This document shows positions 7,583 to 15,783 of a DNA stretch of 61,711 bases, in pieces. This stretch comes from an uncultured Eubacteriales bacterium. GTDB taxonomy: Bacteria; Bacillota; Clostridia; Oscillospirales; CAG-272. The notes below the pieces were generated by a model that was not told the DNA's origin, searched no databases, and was given only the letters and a program-made list of their open reading frames with translations. The stretch's first letter is position 1. Every line of letters starts with the position of its first letter. Made by a program: the position numbers and the translations under genes. The stretch lies in contig URDX01000010.1 in NCBI GenBank assembly GCA_900546695.1, positions 1 through 61,711 of the forward strand, written 5' to 3'.

Positions 7583-9355
7583 GTGACATTGACAGATAAA
7601 ATCAAAAAGGTTTTCACAGTCTCGTTTGAAGTGTCCGCAATGTTCATACGAAACTGCAAAAAGCTCCTGTTTCTCGATGTTTTTATCGGGATAAGTCAGG
7701 AGCTGAGACAGCTTATAATAACCGTTCTGCCGTCGGTTGTGATATGGCTTTGCACGGGATATAAGTACTCCGCAGTTACACTCGTTATTGCGGCGGCGGT
7801 CGGGGTAATTGCCGTTCTCGGGATACTTATCGAAAACGGCAGATGCGACCTATCGGACAAGTCATTGCACGCGACAAATACCCTGTACTATTATTTGAAC
7901 GGTAAAAACGCACGCCTTGATCTAAAAGATATCGAAAACGGCGCAATGACCGATCGGTATTACAAGGCGTTTGATAACATCTATAATTTCAGCGATGTAC
8001 ACTACAGCATTTTCTGCGTGCTTATCGGCAATCTGGTCTCGTTTGCCGTAATGAGCGCCTTCATTATTTCGGTCGATATCAGATTGTATCCGATAGTGCT
8101 CGCGAAGAACATCATCGTTTTGATAATCAGAGCAAAGAAGGATAAAATAGACCACTCATTTGAGGAGGAAATCTCTAAAAACACAAAGAAAATCAAGTAC
8201 CTCTCCGAGCTGTTCTATGATTTTGAAGCCGGGCGCGATATCAGAATCTACAACGGGAACGACATGATAAGCAGCAAATACATGGATGAGATACTTTATG
8301 CAAGAAAGATAGAGATAAAAAAGCAGCGAAAGGATTTTCTTATAAATCTCCTTATCGGTATCTGCAATCTCGGAGAGCTGTTTCTTATATATCTTCTGGC
8401 AATCAACAAATACGCCGCAGGCGGGCTCATGCTTGTTAACTTTATACTGTATGTAAACGCCTCCAATCAGATAGCCGCATCTATTTCCGAAATCGTTTGG
8501 ACCTTCAGCATTCTTTACACCGCGTCGATATATTATGAGGACTTCAATAAATACATGAAGCTCGAAGAGACGATACGTAATGAAGGCAGCACGCCCCCGC
8601 CCGCGGGAAATTCCGTGCCTTTTATAGAATTCAGAAACGTCTCATTTAAGTACCCGAATCAGGATGTCTTTTCACTGGAAAATTTCTCGTGCAGGATAGA
8701 CTGCGGCGAGCATATCTCCGTAGTCGGCGACAACGGGGCGGGAAAGTCGACCTTTGTAAAGCTGCTGCTCAGGCTTTATGAGCCCACAGAGGGCGCTATA
8801 TATTATAAAGGAAAGAACATCAGAGAGTACGACTTTGATTCCTATCAGGCTGTTTTTGCTCCCGTATTTCAGGATTATGTTCTGAATGCGTTTTCGATTC
8901 GCGAGAATCTGATTTTCGATTACGACGAAAGAAACGCTCTGATACAGCCATCGCTTGAAAAAACGGGGATGTACGAAAAGATACGGGATATCGGTCTTGA
9001 CAGACCGTACAGCAAAAAATTTTTCGATGACGGCGTTGAGCTGTCGGGCGGAGAGCAGCAGCGTCTGGTCATCTCCCGCGCATACTGCAAAAACTCGGAG
9101 GTGCTGATTCTCGATGAGCCGACCTCCGCGATAGACCCGCTCTCGGAACGCAGACTGTTTGAGGATATCCTCGGCATTCTCGGAGAAAAAACAAGCATAA
9201 TGATATCTCACAGAATGTCCTGCTCGAAATTTGCAAACAGGATATTTGTGATGGAGCACGGAAAGCTCGTTGAGCAGGGTACGCACGGTGAGCTTATGGA
9301 TTTAAACGGGCTGTATGCGACGATGTATCAGCGTCAGGCGCAGTATTATATGTAA
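7583..9355 (+). CDS. ABC exporter half-transporter, pair 2 second subunit
   Basis: 590-residue fused permease-ATPase. The GTG start at 7583 is supported by AAAGGAGGGG six bases upstream. Walker A GDNGAGKST is at about 382-390, signature LSGGEQQR near 487, Walker B ILDEP near 510 and H-loop ISHRM near 542. It forms an operon with the preceding gene. Its ATPase is most like that of the 2348-4180 subunit in signature region and C-terminal tail. The two pairs therefore look like diverged duplicates with swapped gene order. No terminator is obvious in the 100 bases after the stop. Confidence 0.9.
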   Translation: MTLTDKIKKVFTVSFEVSAMFIRNCKKLLFLDVFIGISQELRQLIITVLPSVVIWLCTGYKYSAVTLVIAAAVGVIAVLGILIENGRCDLSDKSLHATNTLYYYLNGKNARLDLKDIENGAMTDRYYKAFDNIYNFSDVHYSIFCVLIGNLVSFAVMSAFIISVDIRLYPIVLAKNIIVLIIRAKKDKIDHSFEEEISKNTKKIKYLSELFYDFEAGRDIRIYNGNDMISSKYMDEILYARKIEIKKQRKDFLINLLIGICNLGELFLIYLLAINKYAAGGLMLVNFILYVNASNQIAASISEIVWTFSILYTASIYYEDFNKYMKLEETIRNEGSTPPPAGNSVPFIEFRNVSFKYPNQDVFSLENFSCRIDCGEHISVVGDNGAGKSTFVKLLLRLYEPTEGAIYYKGKNIREYDFDSYQAVFAPVFQDYVLNAFSIRENLIFDYDERNALIQPSLEKTGMYEKIRDIGLDRPYSKKFFDDGVELSGGEQQRLVISRAYCKNSEVLILDEPTSAIDPLSERRLFEDILGILGEKTSIMISHRMSCSKFANRIFVMEHGKLVEQGTHGELMDLNGLYATMYQRQAQYYM

Positions 9356-9455
9356 AGTGCGGGTGTTGAAAACAGTCGCAGTTCTGCGCCGGGCGCTGCA
9401 TACAGCTCATTCGGCGAAAAAATCACGATATTACGGCTTGCAGAGAAAAAAAGAC

Positions 9456-9484
9456 TTGACATTTGGGCGGAAAAGTGATATACT
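9456..9484 (+). promoter_or_regulatory. Promoter of the ylxM-ffh operon
   Basis: TTGACA (9456-9461), 17-base spacer, TATACT (9479-9484). Near-perfect vegetative promoter; it also shows that translation cannot begin at the upstream in-frame start at 9463. Confidence 0.85.
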
Positions 9485-9525
9485 CTGTAAAGCGTTTTGC
9501 TTTACACCTGATTGCAAGGGATGTG

Positions 9526-9921
9526 ATGGGGATAAAAAAGCAGGATGAGAGCATCGAAAAAACCGGCGGGCGGCCTACAGACGGGGACATTCCCGACAGT
9601 GCAAGGCTCGGCTATCTGCTTGATTTTTACGGTCAGCTGCTGACCGACAGGCAGCGCGAAATCGCGGACCTCTACTGGAGCGACGACCTGTCGCTCGGCG
9701 AGATCGCGGAGATAACGGGTTTATCCCGTCAGGGCGTTCGCGCTTCGCTCGAAAAAACGCGCACGATACTCGGCACATATGAAGAAAAGCTCGGGCTCGC
9801 GCAGCGCTTCTCGCGTGCGCAGGAACTGACGGAGCAGCTGCAGCGGGAGCTGACGCTTCCCCGCCCCGACACCGAAAAACTGCGGGAGCTGTGCGGGATG
9901 CTCGGCGAGCTGTACAAATAG
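9526..9921 (+). CDS. ylxM: YlxM-family helix-turn-helix protein (SRP operon)
   Basis: 131 residues. The central region RLGYLLDFYGQLLTDRQREI followed by LSLGEIAEITGLSRQGVRAS is the sigma-70 region-4-like HTH typical of YlxM/UPF0122 proteins, which are co-transcribed with ffh. ATG 9526 is chosen because AAGGG lies 5 bases upstream and the longer frame runs into the promoter. The C-terminal half is predicted coiled coil (Glu/Leu-rich). In other Firmicutes the protein stimulates SRP GTPase assembly or regulates the operon; that role is known from relatives, not shown here. It lies 110 bases upstream of ffh. Confidence 0.85.
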   Translation: MGIKKQDESIEKTGGRPTDGDIPDSARLGYLLDFYGQLLTDRQREIADLYWSDDLSLGEIAEITGLSRQGVRASLEKTRTILGTYEEKLGLAQRFSRAQELTEQLQRELTLPRPDTEKLRELCGMLGELYK

Positions 9922-10031
9922 CACACACGACGTGTGTTTGACGTAAACAGCGACGAACACGGCGCGGCGCGGTCGACACAAGCGAACGACGCTGCCGCAG
10001 AGAAAACACCGACGGAGGGAGATATACTTTT

Positions 10032-11375
10032 ATGTTCGACAGTCTTGTAGACAAGATGAACGCTGCCTTTAAAAAATTCCGCAGCAAGGGTAAGCTCACC
10101 GAGGCGGATGTGCGCGAGGGCATGCGCGAGATAAAGCTTGCGCTGCTCGAAGCGGATGTTAACTTCAAGGTCGTTCGCGACTTTATCAAACGTGTTACCG
10201 AACGCGCTGTCGGAGCGGATGTGCTCGAGAGCCTGATGCCCGGACAGCAGATAATAAAGATAGTAAACGAAGAGCTCACCGAGACGATGGGCGGTACGCA
10301 GTCGAAGCTGACGATAGCATCGAAGCCGCCGACAGTCGTCATGATGGTCGGTCTTCAGGGCGCGGGAAAGACGACGCACGCTGCAAAGCTTGCGGGTCTG
10401 TACAAGAAGCAGGGCAAGCGCCCGTTGCTCGTCGCGTGCGACGTATACCGCCCCGCTGCGGTCAAGCAGCTGCAGGTCGTCGGCGCGCAGCTCGACATTC
10501 CCGTATTCGCAATCGAAGGCGAGCACGACGCGGTGAAAATCTCGCGCGAGGGCGTTGCACATGCGATAAAGCACGGCAACGACATGGTCTTTGTAGATAC
10601 GGCGGGCAGACTCCACATCGATGAGGATATGATGCATGAGCTCGAGGATATCAAGGCGGCGGTAGAGCCGACCGAGATACTGCTCGTGGTCGATGCGATG
10701 CTCGGTCAGGATGCAGTAAATGTTGCGCAGTCGTTCAACGATCTGCTTGACATAACGGGCGTTATACTCACAAAGCTCGACGGCGATACACGAGGCGGTG
10801 CGGCACTGAGTGTCCGCTATGTCACGGGCAAGCCGATAAAATTCGTCGGAACGGGCGAAAAACTCGACACCATCGAGCCCTTCTACCCCGACCGTATGGC
10901 GAGCCGAATACTCGGTATGGGCGACGTTCTCTCGCTGATAGAAAAGGCGCAGCAGACGTACGACCAAAAGAAGGCGGCGGAGCTTGAAGAAAAAATCAGG
11001 CGCTCGCGCTTTACGCTGAATGACTATCTCGAGCAGTTCGGTCAGATAAAGAGCATGGGCAGCATGGAGCAGATACTAGGAATGCTTCCCGGCGCAGGCG
11101 CAAAGATGAAGGATATCAAGGTCGACGAAAAAGCCATCGGCAGAACCGAGGCTATCATCCGCTCGATGACGCCGAAGGAACGCGAAAAGCCTGAGATAAT
11201 CAACCCCTCCCGCAAGCGCAGAATAGCGGCGGGAAGCGGAACAACGGTCGAAGAGGTCAATCGCCTGCTCAAGCAGTTTGACCAGACCAATAAGCTTATG
11301 AAGCAGCTCACGGGCGGCGGAAACAGCCGCATGATGAGAAAATTACTCGGTAAAAAGGGCAAAATGCCTTTTTGA
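10032..11375 (+). CDS. ffh: Signal recognition particle protein Ffh (SRP54)
   Basis: 447 residues, normal length. N-terminal helical bundle, then GTPase motifs G1 GLQGAGKTTHAAKL near 107, DVYRPAA, G3 VDTAGR near 190 and G4 TKLDGD near 247. The C-terminal methionine-rich M domain includes a GMGD segment, NPSRKRRIAAGSG (SRP RNA binding) and a basic end. It binds signal sequences and 4.5S/6S-type SRP RNA and delivers ribosomes to FtsY at the membrane. GGAGGGAG precedes the start. Followed by rpsP after 42 bases, the usual Firmicutes order. Confidence 0.98.
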   Translation: MFDSLVDKMNAAFKKFRSKGKLTEADVREGMREIKLALLEADVNFKVVRDFIKRVTERAVGADVLESLMPGQQIIKIVNEELTETMGGTQSKLTIASKPPTVVMMVGLQGAGKTTHAAKLAGLYKKQGKRPLLVACDVYRPAAVKQLQVVGAQLDIPVFAIEGEHDAVKISREGVAHAIKHGNDMVFVDTAGRLHIDEDMMHELEDIKAAVEPTEILLVVDAMLGQDAVNVAQSFNDLLDITGVILTKLDGDTRGGAALSVRYVTGKPIKFVGTGEKLDTIEPFYPDRMASRILGMGDVLSLIEKAQQTYDQKKAAELEEKIRRSRFTLNDYLEQFGQIKSMGSMEQILGMLPGAGAKMKDIKVDEKAIGRTEAIIRSMTPKEREKPEIINPSRKRRIAAGSGTTVEEVNRLLKQFDQTNKLMKQLTGGGNSRMMRKLLGKKGKMPF

Positions 11376-11417
11376 ATAAATATCCAAACATAAAAAATTT
11401 TCGGAGGAAAAAAGAAA

Positions 11418-11660
11418 ATGGTAAAGATCAGACTCAGAAGAATGGGATCTAAGAAGAACGCTTTTTACAGAGTTGTTGTCGCTGACTCGAGAAGCCCCCG
11501 CGACGGTCGTTTCATCGAGGAGCTCGGTTACTACAACCCCCTCACCGATCCCGCAACCATCAAGATCAACGAGGAGCAGGCTAAAAAGTGGATCGCAGAG
11601 GGCGCTCAGCCTACCGAGACCGTCAGATCCATCTTCAAGAAGAGCGGTATCATCGACTGA
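11418..11660 (+). CDS. rpsP: 30S ribosomal protein S16
   Basis: 80 residues with the standard S16 start MVKIRLRRMGSKKNAFYRVV, followed by ADSRSPRDGRFIEELGYYNP. Complete and normal length for the Firmicutes short form. A strong ribosome site (CGGAGGAAAAAAG) precedes the ATG. S16 assembles early into the 5' domain of 16S rRNA. It lies between ffh and khpA, the common order, and is presumably co-transcribed with them. Confidence 0.98.
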   Translation: MVKIRLRRMGSKKNAFYRVVVADSRSPRDGRFIEELGYYNPLTDPATIKINEEQAKKWIAEGAQPTETVRSIFKKSGIID

Positions 11661-11718
11661 TTCGGTCGAGCTCGACACGCGGCGGGTATACACGCTGTAC
11701 CGCCGCTCCATTCCTAAA

Positions 11719-11747
11719 GAAAGGGAGCTTTTGCCGACGCAAAAGCA
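11719..11747 (+). promoter_or_regulatory. Hairpin between ribosome site and khpA start
   Basis: AAAGGGAG (11720-11727) is followed at once by CTTTTGC-CGAC-GCAAAAG (11728-11745), a perfect 7-bp stem with a 4-base loop, then CA and ATG 11748. The linear gap of 20 bases from the ribosome site to the start is too long, but folding the stem would bring them together. This could make khpA translation depend on the stem. Confidence 0.55.
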
Positions 11748-11999
11748 ATGGTTAAAGCAATGGCAGCAGATCTGAAAAAAACTCTTACGGATATTGCGCG
11801 CGGAATCGTTGACGATCCCGACGGCGTAACCGTCACGGAAACCGTCGACGGAGATAGTGTTTGCCTCGAGCTTTCGGTTTCCGAGGGCGACGTCGGCAAG
11901 GTTATCGGTCGTCACGGACGCATAGCAAAGGCTATCCGTCTGCTGATGAAGGCAACTGCGGGACTTGACGGCAGACGTGTGTCTGTTGATATTAAGTAA
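11748..11999 (+). CDS. khpA: KhpA, KH-domain RNA-binding protein
   Basis: 83 residues. A single KH domain includes the GxxG loop in VGKVIGRHGRIAKAIRLLMK, and VSVDIK closes the last strand. KhpA pairs with KhpB/Jag in many Firmicutes and affects cell division and small-RNA binding; that is family knowledge. It follows rpsP as usual. ATG 11748 gives the expected N-terminus; an alternative ATG lies four codons downstream. The rimM-trmD-rplS genes that often follow are absent here; a terminator at 12056-12096 ends the operon. Confidence 0.92.
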   Translation: MVKAMAADLKKTLTDIARGIVDDPDGVTVTETVDGDSVCLELSVSEGDVGKVIGRHGRIAKAIRLLMKATAGLDGRRVSVDIK

Positions 12000-12055
12000 A
12001 CGCACATTAATTCCATGGGATGCAATAGCTTACTTTTTGCGTCCTTATATCTATT

Positions 12056-12096
12056 GAAAAACGTCGGTCTGCGCTCTCGCTTGACCGACGTTTTTC
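12056..12096 (+). terminator. Terminator of the ffh-rpsP-khpA operon
   Basis: AAAAACGTCGGTC pairs with GACCGACGTTTTT around a 13-base loop, with a T-run at the end. The A-run before the stem allows function in the other direction too. Confidence 0.9.
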
Positions 12097-12219
12097 GTAT
12101 TTTAGCTCTGATAAAACCGTAAGAAAGCAAAGTAAGCAAAGCCCATATAACTTTTCGATCTTTGAAGTGCCCCCCTGTCAAGCAGACAATGAAAAAGCAA
12201 AAGTGTTGTATTGGGGATT

Positions 12220-12251
12220 TCACCCTGCTGCGCGGCAGGGTGAATTTTTTC
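12220..12251 (+). terminator. Hairpin with T-run in the relic region
   Basis: TTCACCCTGC pairs with GCAGGGTGAA, followed by TTTTTT. It lies beside the truncated zinc-ribbon relic and has no intact gene directly upstream. Confidence 0.6.
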
Positions 12252-12265
12252 ATGCGGCGGCGCGA

Positions 12266-12397
12266 TGAAATTCCACTACCATAATGCAAATTCAATATGC
12301 GTTCATCATTCACATTCGGAATTGTCATTGTGCTGCCGCAGCTTTCGCACGCGCCTATGTTTTGGTTTTCGCCAACCTCAATATTGCCGCCGCACAT
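12266..12397 (-). pseudogene. Zinc-ribbon protein, N-terminal fragment only
   Basis: Reads KMCGGNIEV then GACESCGSTMTIPN then NLHY: two CxxC/CxxCG knuckles typical of the N-terminal zinc ribbon of larger TPR or helicase-associated proteins. Homology stops after NLHY and the frame runs into unrelated hairpin DNA. Only about 45 residues remain. It begins directly after the truncated recombinase gene, as if a deletion fused two genes. Confidence 0.6.
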
Positions 12398-12403
12398 TTT
12401 ACA

Positions 12404-12682
12404 TCACGATATATCTGCAACGATTTCCTTTGTCAGCACTCGCCATTGATTCTGAATTTCCTCATAATTTCGTCCCAAACGGTCAATAGAGAGGATATAG
12501 AGTAAATCTCCGCTTTTCAGCTTTTTAATCAGTTTTTTATATGCAGGTCTGTTGAAATCTTTCCCCGACAGTTTGTCGATGTATATATTTTTCTCTGCGA
12601 TGCTTTGTTTGCCCAACGCAAGCATTTGTCTGTCCTCGTTTTGGTCCGCGCTTGACACTCTCACATATCCGTATATTTCCAC
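12404..12682 (-). pseudogene. Serine recombinase (resolvase), catalytic domain truncated
   Basis: GTG start at 12682 after AAAGGAGG. MEIYGYVRVSSADQNEDRQ carries the catalytic serine; DKLSGKDFNRPAYKKLI and LYILSIDRLGRNYEEI are standard resolvase motifs. The frame ends after LTKEIVADIS at residue 92, where intact resolvases continue with a helix, the E-helix region and an HTH domain. The DNA after the stop belongs to the zinc-ribbon relic. It could still be translated but lacks the DNA-binding domain, so activity is unlikely. It marks a former mobile-element insertion. Confidence 0.85.
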
Positions 12683-12710
12683 AGTTAAACCTCCTTTGAC
12701 TCATTATAAA

Positions 12711-12745
12711 GCAAAAAGCTGCCTTTATTAAAGACAGCTTTTTGC
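12711..12745. terminator. Hairpin GCAAAAAGCTG / CAGCTTTTTGC
   Basis: An 11-bp stem around a 13-base loop, upstream of the truncated recombinase on the reverse strand. It could end transcription arriving from the importer operon side. Confidence 0.55.
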
Positions 12746-12792
12746 TTCAATTCCTTGCTGTATTTCTTGTTCATTCTCCTTGACATAAATAA

Positions 12793-12843
12793 CCCCATAG
12801 TGTAGACTTGAATTTTTTTATTTCAAGCGTCTACCCTATGGGG
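12793..12843. repeat. Imperfect 20-bp inverted repeat
   Basis: CCCCATAGTGTAGACTTGAA and, inverted, TTCAAGCGTCTACCCTATGGGG flank an A/T loop. It lies 52 bases beyond the stop of the importer ATPase gene and could terminate that transcript or be the fused ends of a lost small element. There is no T-run right after the stem in the importer direction. Confidence 0.55.
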
Positions 12844-12895
12844 ATTATATCAGAATCTGCAGGGCTTAAACACGTTATGCTTATGCCTTATGCCG

Positions 12896-13645
12896 TTATG
12901 CCTTCTCCTCGAGAATTCTCGCGAGGAATTCCTTAGTACGCTGCAGCTTAGGTGCGCCGAAAATCTGTTCAGGAGCGCCCTCCTCTGCTATAACGCCGTC
13001 GCTCATAAAGACTACGCGGCTCGACACATCGCGTGCGAACGCCATCTCATGAGTTACGACGAGCATGGTAAGACCCGAGCCTGCGAGCGAACGCATGACC
13101 TGGAGCACCTCGCCGACCATTTCGGGATCGAGCGCCGAGGTCGGCTCGTCAAAGAGTATTACCTCGGGATCCATAGCAAGCGTGCGCGCAATCGCAACTC
13201 TCTGCTTTTGACCGCCCGAGAGCTGACGCGGCTTTGCGTTGATGTAGGGGGTCATTCCGACCTTGTCGAGGTAATGCAGAGCGTTCTTCTCTGCCTCCTC
13301 CTTGCTTCTGCCGAGCACCTTGACCTGACCAATCACGCAGTTTTTCAGCGCCGACATGTTATCAAAGAGGTCGAACTGCTGAAAGACCATGCCAACCTTT
13401 GCTCTGTACTGCGAGAGCTTAACGCCCTTGCTCATGATGCTCTGACCGTGAAAGAGGATATCGCCGTCGGTCGGTGTCTCGAGCAGGTTGACGCAGCGCA
13501 GCATCGTACTCTTACCCGAGCCGGAGGAGCCGATGATGCTGATAACATCGCCCTTGTTTACCGAAAAGCTGATGCCTTTCAGCACTTCATGGTCTCCGAA
13601 GGACTTTTTAAGGTCCTTAATCTCAATAATAGCGTTATCTGCCAT
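12896..13645 (-). CDS. Amino-acid ABC importer ATPase (probable lysine uptake)
   Basis: 249 residues, standard GlnQ/ArtM-type length. Walker A GSSGSGKSTMLR near 41, Q-loop FQQFDLFDN, signature LSGGQKQRVAIAR near 141, Walker B ILFDEPTSALDPE near 160 and H-loop VVTHEMAFAR near 197. It overlaps the permease gene by 11 bases. It energises import together with the permease at 13635 and the binding lipoprotein at 14448. The lysine riboswitch upstream of the operon points to lysine as substrate; the ATPase sequence itself only shows a polar amino-acid transporter. Confidence 0.95.
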   Translation of the reverse strand: MADNAIIEIKDLKKSFGDHEVLKGISFSVNKGDVISIIGSSGSGKSTMLRCVNLLETPTDGDILFHGQSIMSKGVKLSQYRAKVGMVFQQFDLFDNMSALKNCVIGQVKVLGRSKEEAEKNALHYLDKVGMTPYINAKPRQLSGGQKQRVAIARTLAMDPEVILFDEPTSALDPEMVGEVLQVMRSLAGSGLTMLVVTHEMAFARDVSSRVVFMSDGVIAEEGAPEQIFGAPKLQRTKEFLARILEEKA

Positions 13646-14417
13646 CTCCGCCCGCCTCCTGTTCTGTCAAATGTATCTCGGCAGACGATGACGACTGCGA
13701 GCCGTATATCGTGTAGTTATCCTTACCCGCAAGCAGCTTCTCAAACAGACGGAGCAGGCGCGTCACGGTGAAGGTAAGAATGAAGTAGATAACGCATGCT
13801 ATAACATAGCTTGCGAAAATCTTGTAGCTGTTCTTTGCCGCCATTGCAGTATAGTAGAACAGCTCGGTAACGCCGATAACATTAAGCACCGAGGTATCCT
13901 TAATGTTCACCACAAACTCGTTCGAGACCGAAGGGAGAATATTGCGCAGCGCCTGCGGGATGATAACATAGATCATCGTCTGGAAGTGGCTCATTCCGAT
14001 CGAGGCTGCACCCTCAAACTGACCCTTATCTATCGAGATGATACCGCCGCGGACTATCTCCGTGATGTATGCGCCCGTGTTGATGGACACGATCGCGATA
14101 CCTGCGGGAATGAGCGCGAGCTGCTTTCCGCCGTTCGCGTATGCATAGCCCCAGAAGATAATCATCGCCTGAACCATCATAGGCGTGCCGCGGAAAATCT
14201 CGACATATGCCGTGATAATGAAGTTAACCACCTTCATCAGTGCAGCACCGAGCTTATTCTTGACCTGCGGAATGGTGCGGATTATACCGTTGAGCAGTCC
14301 TATCAGGAGTCCGATAAGAGTACCGACGATGGCGATTAGCATCGTATTGCCGACACCACCGAGTATCTGGGCGCTGTATTTTACCCATACAGTCGCCACA
14401 TCGTTAAAAAATGACAT
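13635..14417 (-). CDS. Amino-acid ABC importer permease (probable lysine uptake)
   Basis: 260 residues of the HisM/GlnP family with about five membrane helices. The conserved segment IVRGGIISIDKGQFEGAASI followed by MIYVIIPQALRNILPS is the EAA-type loop that contacts the ATPase. GAGGATCTTATA precedes the ATG. It is middle gene of the three-gene importer operon, 30 bases after the binding-protein gene. The last ~25 residues form a polar tail overlapping the ATPase gene start. Confidence 0.95.
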   Translation of the reverse strand: MSFFNDVATVWVKYSAQILGGVGNTMLIAIVGTLIGLLIGLLNGIIRTIPQVKNKLGAALMKVVNFIITAYVEIFRGTPMMVQAMIIFWGYAYANGGKQLALIPAGIAIVSINTGAYITEIVRGGIISIDKGQFEGAASIGMSHFQTMIYVIIPQALRNILPSVSNEFVVNIKDTSVLNVIGVTELFYYTAMAAKNSYKIFASYVIACVIYFILTFTVTRLLRLFEKLLAGKDNYTIYGSQSSSSAEIHLTEQEAGGDGR

Positions 14418-14447
14418 TATAAGATCCTCGTATTAATATAAGGTAGA

Positions 14448-15305
14448 TTACTCTTCTACGGGAGCAGCCGATACCATCCTCATCATGAGCTCGCTTCTCT
14501 CGGTCTCGCTGATGCCGTCAACTATCTCGGATACGGCAGCGGCAAGGTCAGAGCCCTTTCTTACGCCGACGGCGATTGCGGTATCACCCTCATCGCAGGT
14601 AAATCCGGTAGAGTTGTTTACCAGCGGAGCAAAGGTAAGTCCGCTGCCCTCGTGGCAGATAGAGTATGCGGTAGGCTCCTCGGCTACATAGCCGTCGATG
14701 GTGTTTGCGGTAAGTGCGGTGTAAAGCAGTGTGAAGTCATCAAGGATGTTCTCCTTTACACCCTCAATCTGCTTAAGAGCGTCTGCATGGAAGGTAGCAG
14801 CCTGTGCACCGATGGAGCAGCCCTTGAAGTCTGCGAGGTACTGAGCATTTGCGTATGCGCCGTCCTCCTTGACGATGATAACAAGGTTGGAAACGTAGTA
14901 GTTATCGCTGAAGTCGATTTTCTCCTTGCGCTCTGCCGTCGGGCTCATACCTGCAATGATACAGTCGAGCGAGCCGGATTCAACAGCAGGGACAAGCGCA
15001 TCCCACTTGTATGCATAAATCTCAAGCTCAACGCCGAGCGAGGATGCAATCTTCTTTGCGGTCTGAACGTCGTAGCCGTTTGCATAGCCATCGGCGTTTT
15101 TGATCTTTACAGCGTCGTTATCTGCGTTGGTCTGAGTCCAGTTGTAGGGGGTGTATGCACACTCCATACCAACCTTGAGAACGCCGGCCTTCTTAATGTT
15201 TTCGACATCCTTGGTGGCGTCAACGCTGTTGCCGCAGGAAGCAAGAGCGGTAAGCGATACAGCGAGCATCGCAGCCGCGAGAATGATACTGAAGATTCTT
15301 TTCAT
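14448..15305 (-). CDS. Amino-acid-binding lipoprotein (probable lysine-binding)
   Basis: 285 residues. A lipoprotein signal peptide ends in the lipobox LTALASC (Cys near 24), followed by a periplasmic-binding-protein-3 domain with KVGMECAYTPYNW, NGYDVQTAKKIASSLGVELE and DCIIAGMSPTAERKEKIDFS. It captures the ligand outside the cell and hands it to the permease. First gene of the operon, directly downstream of the lysine riboswitch and its terminator, so expression should fall when lysine is abundant. Lysine specificity is inferred from the riboswitch. Confidence 0.95.
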   Translation of the reverse strand: MKRIFSIILAAAMLAVSLTALASCGNSVDATKDVENIKKAGVLKVGMECAYTPYNWTQTNADNDAVKIKNADGYANGYDVQTAKKIASSLGVELEIYAYKWDALVPAVESGSLDCIIAGMSPTAERKEKIDFSDNYYVSNLVIIVKEDGAYANAQYLADFKGCSIGAQAATFHADALKQIEGVKENILDDFTLLYTALTANTIDGYVAEEPTAYSICHEGSGLTFAPLVNNSTGFTCDEGDTAIAVGVRKGSDLAAAVSEIVDGISETERSELMMRMVSAAPVEE

Positions 15306-15350
15306 GACTTATTTCTCCTTTGAAAAATTGAAAGTGTTTGTGTCGAAAAC

Positions 15351-15377
15351 AAAAAAGATCGGACGAAACGCCCGACC
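15351..15377 (-). terminator. Riboswitch-controlled terminator
   Basis: On the reverse strand GGTCGGGCG, loop, CGTCCGATC and then TTTTTT. It follows the lysine aptamer and precedes the binding-protein gene by about 45 bases. An upstream segment with CCTATATATA and TATAGG could form the competing antiterminator. Confidence 0.85.
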
Positions 15378-15578
15378 GCAAATCCTATACAAACCGGTTA
15401 TATATAGGACAAGAAGGTCATAGCACTCCGCATTTGCGACAGTCGGCAAGGTATTTCCCTGCCGCCCAGCAACCGTACCCGCCGCGGTCGGAAGCTTCGG
15501 CAACAACGCCTTTCACACGGGTTCGTCGGCTTCGGCAGCCTCGCCCGTATTACTATTCGTTATCGCGCCTCTATTCTT
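15378..15578 (-). promoter_or_regulatory. Lysine riboswitch (L box)
   Basis: The reverse strand contains the ordered signature blocks of the lysine aptamer: AGAGGCGCG, AGTA, GTGTGAAAGGC, TTGTTGCCGAAGC, GGTTGCTGGG, GACTGTC and finally GGAGTGCTATG. The aptamer spans about 15578 down to 15417 and is followed by the expression platform with a terminator at 15377-15351. L-lysine binding stabilises the aptamer and lets the terminator form. It controls the three-gene importer downstream. The match to the known family is strong by eye. Confidence 0.95.
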
Positions 15579-15599
15579 CTCTGTAATTCGATTGGCTGC

Positions 15600-15628
15600 A
15601 TTGTATCACAAAGCGATTCGGTTGTCAA
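15600..15628 (-). promoter_or_regulatory. Promoter of the riboswitch-importer operon
   Basis: Reverse strand TTGACA (15628-15623), 17-base spacer, TACAAT (15605-15600). Start of transcription near 15593, about 15 bases before the aptamer. Confidence 0.85.
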
Positions 15629-15783
15629 CCCCTTTTCGGAGAAAAAACGTATTTTTATTCATTTTGTTTGTATTACAGTGCGCGCAGGGCACATGCTTTG
15701 TTTATAAATGAGCGAAATTCCGCACCGCTGCCCCGTAATACCGTCGCCCGTTGTTCGTTTCCGATTACATCAGAAATCCAATC

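Noticed and set aside
9729..10967. 412-codon open frame on the reverse strand across ffh
   Set aside because: It is antisense to ffh, a certain gene with full motifs, and its translation is Arg/Leu/Tyr-rich with no domain. High-GC coding DNA gives such shadow frames.
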